Positions 1-5,862 of a DNA stretch of 8,373 nucleotides are shown here, piece after piece. The position numbers were made by a program, and so were the translations under genes. The DNA is from Paracoccaceae bacterium (GTDB taxonomy: Bacteria > Pseudomonadota > Alphaproteobacteria > Rhodobacterales > Rhodobacteraceae), in the NCBI GenBank assembly GCA_024304875.1, contig JAMWZF010000122.1:1-8373 (forward strand), in the 5' to 3' direction. The notes beneath the pieces are model-generated. The model saw only the letters and a program-made list of their open reading frames with translations, made no database searches and was not told the origin of the DNA. Each line of letters starts with the position of its first letter. Positions within the stretch are counted from its first letter, which is position 1.

Positions 1-34
1 CATCCTCGAATATCGACCGTTTCTTCTCAGCCAT
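1..34 (-). CDS. N-terminal start of a gene cut by the window edge, possibly heme A synthase (CtaA)
   Basis: An ATG on the minus strand at 34-32 opens a reading frame MAEKKRSIFED that runs off the left edge after 11 codons. A GAGG Shine-Dalgarno-like sequence lies 5 bases upstream (about 40-43), which supports a real start. Short N-termini ending in a 'RSIFEE/D' element are, from memory, typical of Rhodobacterales heme A synthase (CtaA/Cox15), a membrane enzyme that oxidises heme O to heme A for cytochrome aa3 oxidase. Eleven residues cannot prove this. The gene lies downstream of the RNA methyltransferase on the same strand, separated by about 144 bp that contain strong hairpins, so it probably has its own promoter. 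I am fairly sure of the gene start and unsure of the product. Confidence 0.5.
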   Translation of the reverse strand, partial: MAEKKRSIFED

Positions 35-132
35 GCCTGCCTCGCGAAAGTTGCCGGCAACCTATGCGCCGGCCCCACCGGCGGCAAGGCGCGCCCCGAG
101 CGACCCTGCGCCGCGCCCCGCTCCTCTTTTCG

Positions 133-179
133 CCCCAAATACCTCGGGGGAGTCCCGAAGGGACGGGGGCGGCGCCCCC
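133..179 (-). terminator. Cluster of three GC-rich hairpins after the RNA methyltransferase
   Basis: Three adjacent inverted repeats begin at the stop codon of the methyltransferase: GGGGGC/GCCCCC (165-179, 3-nt loop), GTCCC-GAA-GGGAC (152-164), and CCCC/GGGG around an AATACC-containing loop (133-149). There is no U-tract on the minus strand, so this is not a textbook intrinsic terminator. Similar blocks of a GGGGGCGGCGCCCCC-like palindrome next to a 'CCAAATACC' segment are, from memory, recurrent intergenic elements in Rhodobacterales genomes, often 3' of genes. The role as a transcription terminator or 3'-end stabiliser is inferred. Confidence 0.45.
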
Positions 180-922
180 TACCCCCTCTCCTTCCAGCGG
201 ACCATCTGCCGCATCACGCCATGCAGCATCTGCACGTCCGCCCGGGTCAGGCCGAGCCGGGGCCAGAGGTTCCGCAGGGACAGCTTCATCCCCTCCGCCT
301 TGGCCTCGGGAAAGAAGAAGCCCGCCGCCTCGAGCCGCTCCTCGTAGTGGCCCGCCAGGGCCTCGATCTCGGTGCCGCTCGCCAGCTCCGTCCGCCCGCC
401 GTCCAGCACCACGGGCACCGCCTCGGCCGAGGCCCGGCGCCACTCGTAGGCCATGAGAAGCACGCATTGGGCAAGGTTCAGTGAGGCGAAGGCCGGATTC
501 ACCGGGACGGTCACGATGGCGCTGGCGCGGGCGATGTCGTCGTTCTCCATCCCCGCCCGCTCGGGGCCGAACATGACCGCGACGCGCTCGCCCCGGCCGA
601 TCCGGACCGCGGCCTCGGCCATCGCCGCCTCGGGGGTCATCACCGGCTTGGTCAGGCCGCGGGGGCGCGCGGTGGTGGCCAGAACCCAGTGGCAGTCGGA
701 GATCGCCGCCTCGGTGCTCTCGCACAGCATCGCCTCGTCGAGGAGCCGCCCCGCGCCCGAGGCCATCGCCACCGCCTTCTCGCTCGGCCAGCCGTCGCGC
801 GGGGTCACCACGCGCATGGCATCCAGCCCGAAGTTCCACATCGCGCGCGCGGCGGCGCCGATGTTCTCGCCCATCTGGGGGCGGATCAGGACGAAGGCGG
901 GCTGGGCGTCGGTCTGCGGCAT
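179..922 (-). CDS. trmJ: TrmJ-type SPOUT RNA 2'-O-methyltransferase
   Basis: This 247-residue cytoplasmic enzyme of the SpoU/TrmH (SPOUT) superfamily has the best fit to TrmJ, which uses S-adenosylmethionine to methylate the ribose 2'-O of nucleotide 32 in tRNA anticodon loops. All three SpoU motifs are visible: motif 1 RPQMGENIGAAARAMWNFG (residues 14-32, with the conserved N20 and R26), motif 2 VMFGPERAGMEND (116-128, containing the GPE core), and motif 3 from P140 to E160 with the conserved S147-L-N-L-A-Q core. A C-terminal helical extension (about 175-247) is also typical of TrmJ, and the length matches the family. The ATG at 922 has an AAGGG Shine-Dalgarno 8 bases upstream. The gene is divergent from the ThiE-like gene across 65 bp. 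The target base is assigned by family only; another SpoU specificity is possible. Confidence 0.88.
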   Translation of the reverse strand: MPQTDAQPAFVLIRPQMGENIGAAARAMWNFGLDAMRVVTPRDGWPSEKAVAMASGAGRLLDEAMLCESTEAAISDCHWVLATTARPRGLTKPVMTPEAAMAEAAVRIGRGERVAVMFGPERAGMENDDIARASAIVTVPVNPAFASLNLAQCVLLMAYEWRRASAEAVPVVLDGGRTELASGTEIEALAGHYEERLEAAGFFFPEAKAEGMKLSLRNLWPRLGLTRADVQMLHGVMRQMVRWKERG

Positions 923-946
923 GGGCCGGTCCCTTACGCCGCGCGG

Positions 947-984
947 GGCCTCTGGGCAAGGCGTCCCGGCTCGGCTAAGAGGCC
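947..984 (+). promoter_or_regulatory. 7-bp inverted repeat that overlaps the Shine-Dalgarno of the ThiE-like gene
   Basis: GGCCTCT (947-953) is perfectly complementary to AGAGGCC (978-984), with 24 bases between. The right arm contains most of the AAGAGG Shine-Dalgarno (977-982) that serves the ATG at 988. In RNA this hairpin would mask the ribosome binding site; in DNA it could be an operator between the two divergent genes. No TPP-riboswitch sequence is recognisable and the region is too short for one. Seven-base dyads occur by chance in GC-rich DNA, so the regulatory role is tentative. Confidence 0.25.
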
Positions 985-987
985 GGC

Positions 988-1623
988 ATGACGGACGACA
1001 TCGAACAGGGGCCCGAGGCCCCGCAGGTCTATCTCATCACTCCGCCGGCCTTCGAGCCGTCGCGCTTTCCCGACCTCCTGGCCGCCTGCCTCGACGCGGT
1101 GCCGGTGGCCTGCGTGCGCCTGGCGCTGGCCAGCAGCGACGAAAGCGCCGTGGGCCGCGCCGCCGACCTCTGCCGCGCCGTTGCCCATGCCCGCGACGTC
1201 GCCATCGTGGTCGAGCAACACCTCGGCATCGCCGAGCGGCACGGGCTGGACGGGGTCCACCTGTCGGATCACGCCCGCTCGGTCGGCCGGGTGCGCAAGG
1301 CCCTCGGCGAGGACGCCATCGTCGGCGCCTGGTGCGGCAACTCCCGCCACGACGGGATGACGGCCGGGGAACTCGGCGCCGATTACGTCGCCTTCGGTCC
1401 CGTGGCCGAGAGCGTCCTCGGCTCCGGCCGGGTGGCCGAGGCGGAGCTGTTCCAGTGGTGGTCCGAGATGATCGAGGTTCCCGTCGTGGCCGAGGGCGCC
1501 CTGACCGGGGACCGCATCCGCGCCCTCGCCCCCTTCGCGGATTTCTTCGGGATCGGGGAAGAGATCTGGGGCAGCGACGATCCGGCAGCGGCTCTGAAGG
1601 CGCTGAGGGCCGAGATGCTCTGA
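988..1623 (+). CDS. Divergent ThiE/TenI-like thiamine phosphate synthase family protein
   Basis: This 211-residue protein has the (beta/alpha)8 layout of the ThiE/TenI family. ThiE condenses hydroxymethylpyrimidine pyrophosphate with thiazole phosphate to give thiamine phosphate. Family landmarks in order: YLITPP (15-20), CVRLAL (42-47), VVEQHLGIAERHGLDGVHLSD (74-94), GADYVAFGPV (130-139), PVVAEGAL (165-172) and FFGIGEEIW (186-194). Several catalytic positions look changed: the Asn-Asp pair expected after the VV strand is Glu76-Gln77, the GQxD segment after VHL is SDHA, the Thr-containing loop after GPV is ESVLGSG, and the GGI phosphate-binding turn is EGA. The usual metal and pyrophosphate ligands therefore appear to be missing. 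It may be an enzyme with a different substrate or a non-catalytic homologue. The start at 988 is supported by AAGAGG 5 bases upstream. It is monocistronic, with no thiamine gene beside it. Confidence 0.8.
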   Translation: MTDDIEQGPEAPQVYLITPPAFEPSRFPDLLAACLDAVPVACVRLALASSDESAVGRAADLCRAVAHARDVAIVVEQHLGIAERHGLDGVHLSDHARSVGRVRKALGEDAIVGAWCGNSRHDGMTAGELGADYVAFGPVAESVLGSGRVAEAELFQWWSEMIEVPVVAEGALTGDRIRALAPFADFFGIGEEIWGSDDPAAALKALRAEML

Positions 1624-1685
1624 CCTCTCGGCCCGTGGTCCGGACCGATCGTTCCCCGGGTCGGATGAGAGAGGTCCCGCGCGGG
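1622..1685 (+). terminator. Nested palindromes directly after the ThiE-like gene
   Basis: GACCTCTC (1622-1629, overlapping the stop codon) is the perfect complement of GAGAGGTC (1669-1676). The perfect palindrome GGTCCGGACC (1637-1646) lies between them, and a second one, CCCGCGCGGG (1676-1685), follows. The transcript could fold into a branched 3' structure. There is no U-run after it, so termination by this element alone is uncertain. Its position at the 3' end of a gene facing a convergent neighbour suits a 3'-end or terminator role. Confidence 0.3.
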
Positions 1686-1744
1686 CATCGCGCAACCTGG
1701 ATTGCCGCACACCGGAATGGCGAAAATATTAACCTTTTATCAAT

Positions 1745-1764
1745 ACCTTATCCGCGGGTAAGGT
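1745..1764 (-). terminator. Hairpin spanning the stop codon of the PlsC-family gene
   Basis: ACCTTA (1745-1750) and TAAGGT (1759-1764) form a perfect 6-bp stem around a GC-rich palindromic core (CCGCGG). The dyad includes the TAA stop codon (1750-1748) of the acyltransferase gene. The sequence after it on the minus strand is AT-rich but has no immediate U-run. It could end or protect the olsBA transcript. Confidence 0.3.
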
Positions 1765-2575
1765 CCGGCACCCGCACCGCCTCTTCCGCCGCGCGGGCCA
1801 GCGCCTTGCGGTCCGCGAAGTCCCCGACCCTCAAGGGCTCGTGGAACCGCACCGTGATCGCCCCCTGCCGGGGCGCGGTCAGGATCTTCCACAGGTGCGG
1901 GCCGAAGCCCATGGCGGCCCACCAGCCGTAAAAGCGCGGGTCGGCCCCCTCGGGCGCGGTGTAGATGACGCTGACCGGCTGCACGGTCGACCCGGCCAGG
2001 GCGGGGTCCATGAAGGTGTCGAACAGCGTCGGGTTGAACGGCAGGACGCGCAGGCCGTCGCTGCTCGTCCCCTCGGGGAAGAACAGAAGCTCGTGCCCCA
2101 CCGCCAGCCTTTCGCGGAACAGGGCCACCTGCGCCCGCGCCGCGCTGCGCTGCCGGGCGATGAAGACGGTCCCCGTCGCCCGCGCCAGCCAGCCGATGCC
2201 GGGCCAGCCGGCCACCTCGGCCTTGGACACGAAATAGAGGCGGCAGGCCGCGTTCAGCGCATAGATGTCGAGCCAGGAGGAATGGTTCGCCACCATCGCC
2301 CCGCCCCCCTTCTGGGGATGGCCGAGGATGCGGTAGCGGATCCCGATGATCGCGAGCGATGTGCGGCAGACCAGCCGGGTGATCGACGGCGTCAGGGGAC
2401 GGCGCGGGCGGAACAGGGGCGCCTCGACGATGCGGATCAGCAGAAGCAGCGCAAGGCAGCCGAAGTTCACCACGATCAGCGCGGCCGCCTTCAGCGCCCC
2501 GCGGAGATGGCCAAGCGGCGTGGCCGCGACAGGGGCGGGCAGCGGGCCGTCGCCGCGCCAGGTCCGGTCCCTCAC
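1748..2575 (-). CDS. olsA: PlsC-family acyltransferase, probably OlsA (lyso-ornithine lipid acyltransferase)
   Basis: This 275-residue membrane-associated 1-acylglycerol-3-phosphate acyltransferase-type enzyme has the catalytic HX4D box in NHSSWLD (His98, Asp103), the FIARQR segment (138-143) that corresponds to the acceptor-binding block, and the FPEGTSSDG box (166-174, Glu168) typical of PlsC proteins. A hydrophobic stretch at about 29-50 is probably an N-terminal membrane anchor. The gene starts with GTG at 2575, and its GTGA overlaps the TGA stop of the upstream olsB gene by 4 bp, so translation is likely coupled. Because the neighbour is OlsB-like, the likely reaction is O-acylation of lyso-ornithine lipid with acyl-ACP, the second step of ornithine lipid synthesis. 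Plain PlsC activity on lysophosphatidic acid is the alternative and has been reported for some OlsA proteins. Confidence 0.85.
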   Translation of the reverse strand: MRDRTWRGDGPLPAPVAATPLGHLRGALKAAALIVVNFGCLALLLLIRIVEAPLFRPRRPLTPSITRLVCRTSLAIIGIRYRILGHPQKGGGAMVANHSSWLDIYALNAACRLYFVSKAEVAGWPGIGWLARATGTVFIARQRSAARAQVALFRERLAVGHELLFFPEGTSSDGLRVLPFNPTLFDTFMDPALAGSTVQPVSVIYTAPEGADPRFYGWWAAMGFGPHLWKILTAPRQGAITVRFHEPLRVGDFADRKALARAAEEAVRVPDLTRG

Positions 2576-3342
2576 TCCCGGCCCCGGGTGTAGAGGCCGG
2601 CCCCCTGCCCGGTCAGCCGCGCGGTGTCGAGGATCAGGCAGACATCGGTGGTGTTGAACGCCCGGTCCACCCAGGCCCCCTCGCCCACCACGCCGCCGAG
2701 GCGCAGGTAGGACTTGATCAGCTGCGGCACCGCCAGCATCGCGGCGCGGCGGTCCAGCTCTGCCTCCGGCATCATGTCCATGTCCCTGGCCTGGGGCGGA
2801 CGGGCGGTGACGCGCAGCTCGGGCGGGGCGAGGTGGCGGTGATGCAGCATCGACAGGGGCTGCGCCAGGGCGGCAAGGTCGGTGCCGTGGAACGAGGCGA
2901 CGCCGAACAGGACCTCGGCCCCGGTCCGGCGCACCTGGTCGGCCAGCCCCTGCCAGAGAGCCACCAGCGCGGCGCCGGTCCGATGCTCGGGCGCGACGCA
3001 GGACCGGCCCAGCTCCAGCAGGCGGCGGCCCGATGCCTTCAAGGGGCCGAGGTCGTATTCGCCCTCCGAGTAGAAGCCCCCGGCCGCGCGGGCGCGGTCC
3101 TCGGTCATCATCCGGTAGACGCCGATCACGTGATCCCCGCGGGGAAGGTCCGGATCGGTCAGGATCAGGTGGTCGAAGAAGGGATCGAACCGGTCCGCCT
3201 CGCGCCGGGCGGCGTGGTCGACCAGCGGGCCGTCCCCGCCCAGCTCCTCGACGAAGACGCGGTAGCGCAGGCGCTGGGCCGCCGCCAGATCGTCCTCGCC
3301 CGTTGCCAGGCGCACCTCGAAAGCTGTCGTCTCGGTCGTCAT
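2572..3342 (-). CDS. olsB: OlsB-like ornithine N-acyltransferase (GNAT/hemolysin-like family)
   Basis: This 256-residue protein of the OlsB family, often labelled 'hemolysin-like' or GNAT, transfers a 3-hydroxyacyl chain from acyl-ACP to the alpha-amino group of ornithine. Visible landmarks are LRYRVFVEELGG (25-36), DRFDPFFDHLIL (50-61), VIGVYRMM (72-79), ELGRSCVAPEHRTGAALVAL (110-129, the beta4-loop-helix region that binds acyl carrier in GNATs), GVASFHGTD (147-155), LIKSYLRLGG (208-217) and the C-terminal FNTTDVCLIL (229-238). I chose the ATG at 3342 because conservation begins soon after it; the frame stays open to an upstream TTG at 3405, but that stretch has no family-like sequence. No strong Shine-Dalgarno is present (only GGGGG about 14 bases upstream). 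Its stop overlaps the GTG of olsA. Transcription probably begins in the 150-bp spacer upstream. Confidence 0.87.
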   Translation of the reverse strand: MTTETTAFEVRLATGEDDLAAAQRLRYRVFVEELGGDGPLVDHAARREADRFDPFFDHLILTDPDLPRGDHVIGVYRMMTEDRARAAGGFYSEGEYDLGPLKASGRRLLELGRSCVAPEHRTGAALVALWQGLADQVRRTGAEVLFGVASFHGTDLAALAQPLSMLHHRHLAPPELRVTARPPQARDMDMMPEAELDRRAAMLAVPQLIKSYLRLGGVVGEGAWVDRAFNTTDVCLILDTARLTGQGAGLYTRGRE

Positions 3343-3411
3343 GCGGCGGTATCGGCCCCCGTACCCCTCGTCCCGGGTCTTACGATCCGCCCCCCGTCTT
3401 GGCAACCGACG

Positions 3412-3476
3412 GCCGCCGGAGCCCCGGGTCCGCAGACGGCGGCGGTAATCTTGTATTCATCTTGAGGTTGTGCAAG
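3412..3476 (-). promoter_or_regulatory. Candidate olsBA promoter and leader: AT-rich patch plus 5' hairpin
   Basis: The 150-bp spacer before olsB contains the only AT-rich patch nearby (about 3446-3476). On the minus strand it reads TTGCAC, 17 bases, then AAGATT, a weak -35/-10 pair. The patch also carries a direct repeat, ATCTTG-N5-ATCTTG (plus strand 3448-3453 and 3459-3464, one helical turn apart), and a CTTG-N8-CAAG dyad (3461-3476). Downstream in the presumed leader, GCCGCCG (3412-3418) pairs perfectly with CGGCGGC (3437-3443). No Pho box (tandem CTGTCAT) is evident, although olsBA is phosphate-regulated in some relatives. Confidence 0.25.
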
Positions 3477-3492
3477 TTCGGGCGGGGTCCAC

Positions 3493-3672
3493 CTAAGGAT
3501 CGACGATCACCAGACTGACGCGGCTGCCATCTATGACGACCTTGCCTTCCTCCCGAAAATTCACCGTGATCCGGCCGTTTATGTTAGACTGCACCTGCCC
3601 CGTGCCCCAGTCGGGTCGATCGGGGTGCAGAACCAGCATGCCCGGCTCGAGAAAGTCGTTGAGATCGGTCAC
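3493..3672 (-). CDS. DUF3553 small SH3/Tudor-like protein
   Basis: This 59-residue protein has the DUF3553 signature: LEPGMLVLHPDRPDWGTGQV (residues 8-27), then NINGRITVNFREEGKVVIDGS (30-50). It should be an all-beta cytoplasmic protein with no signal peptide or membrane segment. Its function is not established. The 'V-x-HP...WGxGxV...I-VNF..EGKKVI' pattern resembles the small Tudor/SH3-like barrel at the C-terminus of UvrD/PcrA helicases and in CarD, domains that contact RNA polymerase; this likeness is my inference. The GTG at 3672 is preferred as start because conservation begins there; a TTG at 3702 in the same frame would overlap the chpT start. The Shine-Dalgarno is weak (GGGG, 9 bases upstream). 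The gene is divergent from chpT across 29 bp and is followed by the olsBA leader. Confidence 0.83.
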   Translation of the reverse strand: MTDLNDFLEPGMLVLHPDRPDWGTGQVQSNINGRITVNFREEGKVVIDGSRVSLVIVDP

Positions 3673-3690
3673 GCCACGAAACCCCGGACA

Positions 3691-3696
3691 GGGAGG
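3691..3696 (+). promoter_or_regulatory. Strong Shine-Dalgarno fixing the chpT start
   Basis: GGGAGG ends 5 bases before the ATG at 3702. It sits inside the 29-bp gap between two divergent genes, so the promoter for chpT must lie within or very near the DUF3553 coding sequence. Confidence 0.7.
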
Positions 3697-3701
3697 CGGC
3701 A

Positions 3702-4295
3702 ATGAACCGTCCTGACATCCCCGGACTGGTCGGCGCCCGTATCTGCCATGACCTGATCAGCCCGATCGGCGCGATCGGAAACGGGGTCGAGCTTCTGGGC
3801 CTGACCGGCGCGGCGCAGGGGCCCGAGATGCAGCTGATCTCGGACAGCGCCGCGGGGGCGCAGGCGCGCGTGCAGCTCTTCCGGATTGCCTTCGGCCGGT
3901 CCGAGGCGGGCCAGCAGATCCGGGCGGACGAGGTGCGCGGCGTGCTGCGCGGCGCCGAGGACGGCAGCAAGGTGCGGCACGACTGGCGGATCGAGACGCC
4001 GGCGCCCCGCACGGAGGTACGCTGCGCCTTTCTCGCGATCCTCTGCCTGCAGACGGCCCTGCCCCGTGGCGGCACCATCGTCGTGACACGGACCGCAGAC
4101 ACCTGGCGGATCGCCGGCGCGGGCAGCGTGGTCCGGCTGGAAGAGGGGCTGGCCGAGCTGGTGCTCGGCGCGCCGCCACCCGCGACCCTCGCCCCGGCAC
4201 ACGTGCAGTTCGCTCTTCTGCCCGAGGCGGCGGCGGCGCTGGATCGGTCGCCGGTCCTGCGCGAGACAGCGGCGGGCATCGAGATCGGCTTCTAG
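3702..4295 (+). CDS. chpT: ChpT histidine phosphotransferase
   Basis: This 197-residue cytoplasmic phosphotransfer protein has ARICHDLISPIGAIGNGVELL at residues 12-32, which matches the DHp-like helix of ChpT; His16 is the expected phospho-acceptor, followed by the conserved Asp17 and Pro21-Ile-Gly. The C-terminal half (about 80-197) corresponds to the degenerate Bergerat-type domain that does not bind ATP in ChpT. In the known alphaproteobacterial relay, the hybrid kinase CckA phosphorylates ChpT, which passes phosphate to CtrA and CpdR. In Rhodobacterales this controls motility, gene transfer agents and related traits. Its length is slightly below the roughly 225 residues of the Caulobacter protein. 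A GGGAGG Shine-Dalgarno 5 bases upstream supports the start. It converges on proA with 31 bp between stop codons. Confidence 0.9.
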   Translation: MNRPDIPGLVGARICHDLISPIGAIGNGVELLGLTGAAQGPEMQLISDSAAGAQARVQLFRIAFGRSEAGQQIRADEVRGVLRGAEDGSKVRHDWRIETPAPRTEVRCAFLAILCLQTALPRGGTIVVTRTADTWRIAGAGSVVRLEEGLAELVLGAPPPATLAPAHVQFALLPEAAAALDRSPVLRETAAGIEIGF

Positions 4296-4301
4296 AGCCG
4301 C

Positions 4302-4324
4302 GGCCGGGCGCCTCACCACCGGCC
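4302..4324. terminator. Hairpin in the chpT/proA convergent gap
   Basis: GGCCGG (4302-4307) and CCGGCC (4319-4324) form a perfect 6-bp stem with an 11-base loop, occupying most of the 31-bp gap between the stop codons of chpT and proA. It is symmetric and could serve both transcripts. There is no U-run on either side. Confidence 0.3.
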
Positions 4325-4326
4325 CG

Positions 4327-5577
<1,251 letters not shown>

Positions 5578-5664
5578 GGCCGAGCCTCCGGAAGGGGTGG
5601 TCGGAAGAGGTAGCCGAATTCGGGCCGGGGCAAAAGGGGCGACCGGCGCGAGGGTGAGCGGGGG

Positions 5665-5684
5665 CAACCGTTGATATCCGGTTG
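5665..5684. promoter_or_regulatory. Perfect dyad CAACCG-N8-CGGTTG upstream of proA (operator candidate)
   Basis: CAACCG (5665-5670) and CGGTTG (5679-5684) are perfect complements around an AT-richer 8-base centre, TTGATATC. The centre of symmetry is about 97 bp upstream of the proA start. The spacing resembles a dimeric repressor site. Partly overlapping it is a direct repeat, CCGTTGAT / CCGGTTGAT. No regulator is identified. Confidence 0.35.
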
Positions 5685-5698
5685 ATGCGACAAGCGGA

Positions 5699-5793
5699 GG
5701 TGGCAGGAGGTTCGCCGGTGTTGCGTTCCGGCCCAGGGGGTTGCCGATACGGCACTGACTTCGGAACGTTAGCGTTCTGGAGTCCTTGCCACC
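5699..5793. other. Nested inverted repeats, candidate structured RNA or leader, 5' of proA
   Basis: A 95-bp segment of the spacer is bounded by a perfect 7-bp inverted repeat, GGTGGCA (5699-5705) / TGCCACC (5787-5793). Inside lie GCCGG-N9-CCGGC (5714-5732), TGCCG-ATA-CGGCA (5742-5754) and GAACG-TTAG-CGTTC (5764-5777). CGGAACG (5762-5768) can pair either with the adjacent CGTTCTG (5773-5779) or, perfectly, with the distant CGTTCCG (5724-5730); the two pairings exclude one another, as in an attenuator or riboswitch. It lies 122 bases upstream of the proA ATG, in the sense direction if read from the minus strand. Two wobble pairs (5706-5786 and 5763-5778) favour folding of the plus-strand transcript, so strand is unresolved. 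It does not match any RNA family I recognise. Confidence 0.35.
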
Positions 5794-5862
5794 GGAAGTT
5801 GAACCAGGGCCTGTCGGACCTGTCTGCCCGCCGTTTGCCGATGTCTCACCGCGGCACGGGCC

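Noticed and set aside
923..987. TPP riboswitch in front of the ThiE-like gene
   Set aside because: The spacer is only 65 bp and lacks the conserved TPP-aptamer sequences (CUGAGA and the downstream ACCUGAUCUGG-type element).
453..1931. Long open plus-strand frame of 492 codons crossing trmJ antisense, the thiE-like gene and the convergent spacer
   Set aside because: It ignores the boundaries of well-supported genes in other frames and encodes Arg/Gly/Pro-rich low-complexity sequence, typical of shadow frames in GC-rich DNA.
3343..3405. N-terminal extension of OlsB from TTG at 3405
   Set aside because: The added 21 residues are charged and unlike the family, which begins shortly before FEVRLA; the ATG at 3342 is preferred even though its Shine-Dalgarno is weak.
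5699..5793. tRNA or SRP (4.5S) RNA gene in the spacer
   Set aside because: There is no T-arm GGTTCRA consensus in the correct place, no cloverleaf with a 7-base anticodon loop, no CCA end and no SRP GGAAG/AGCA symmetric loop pair.
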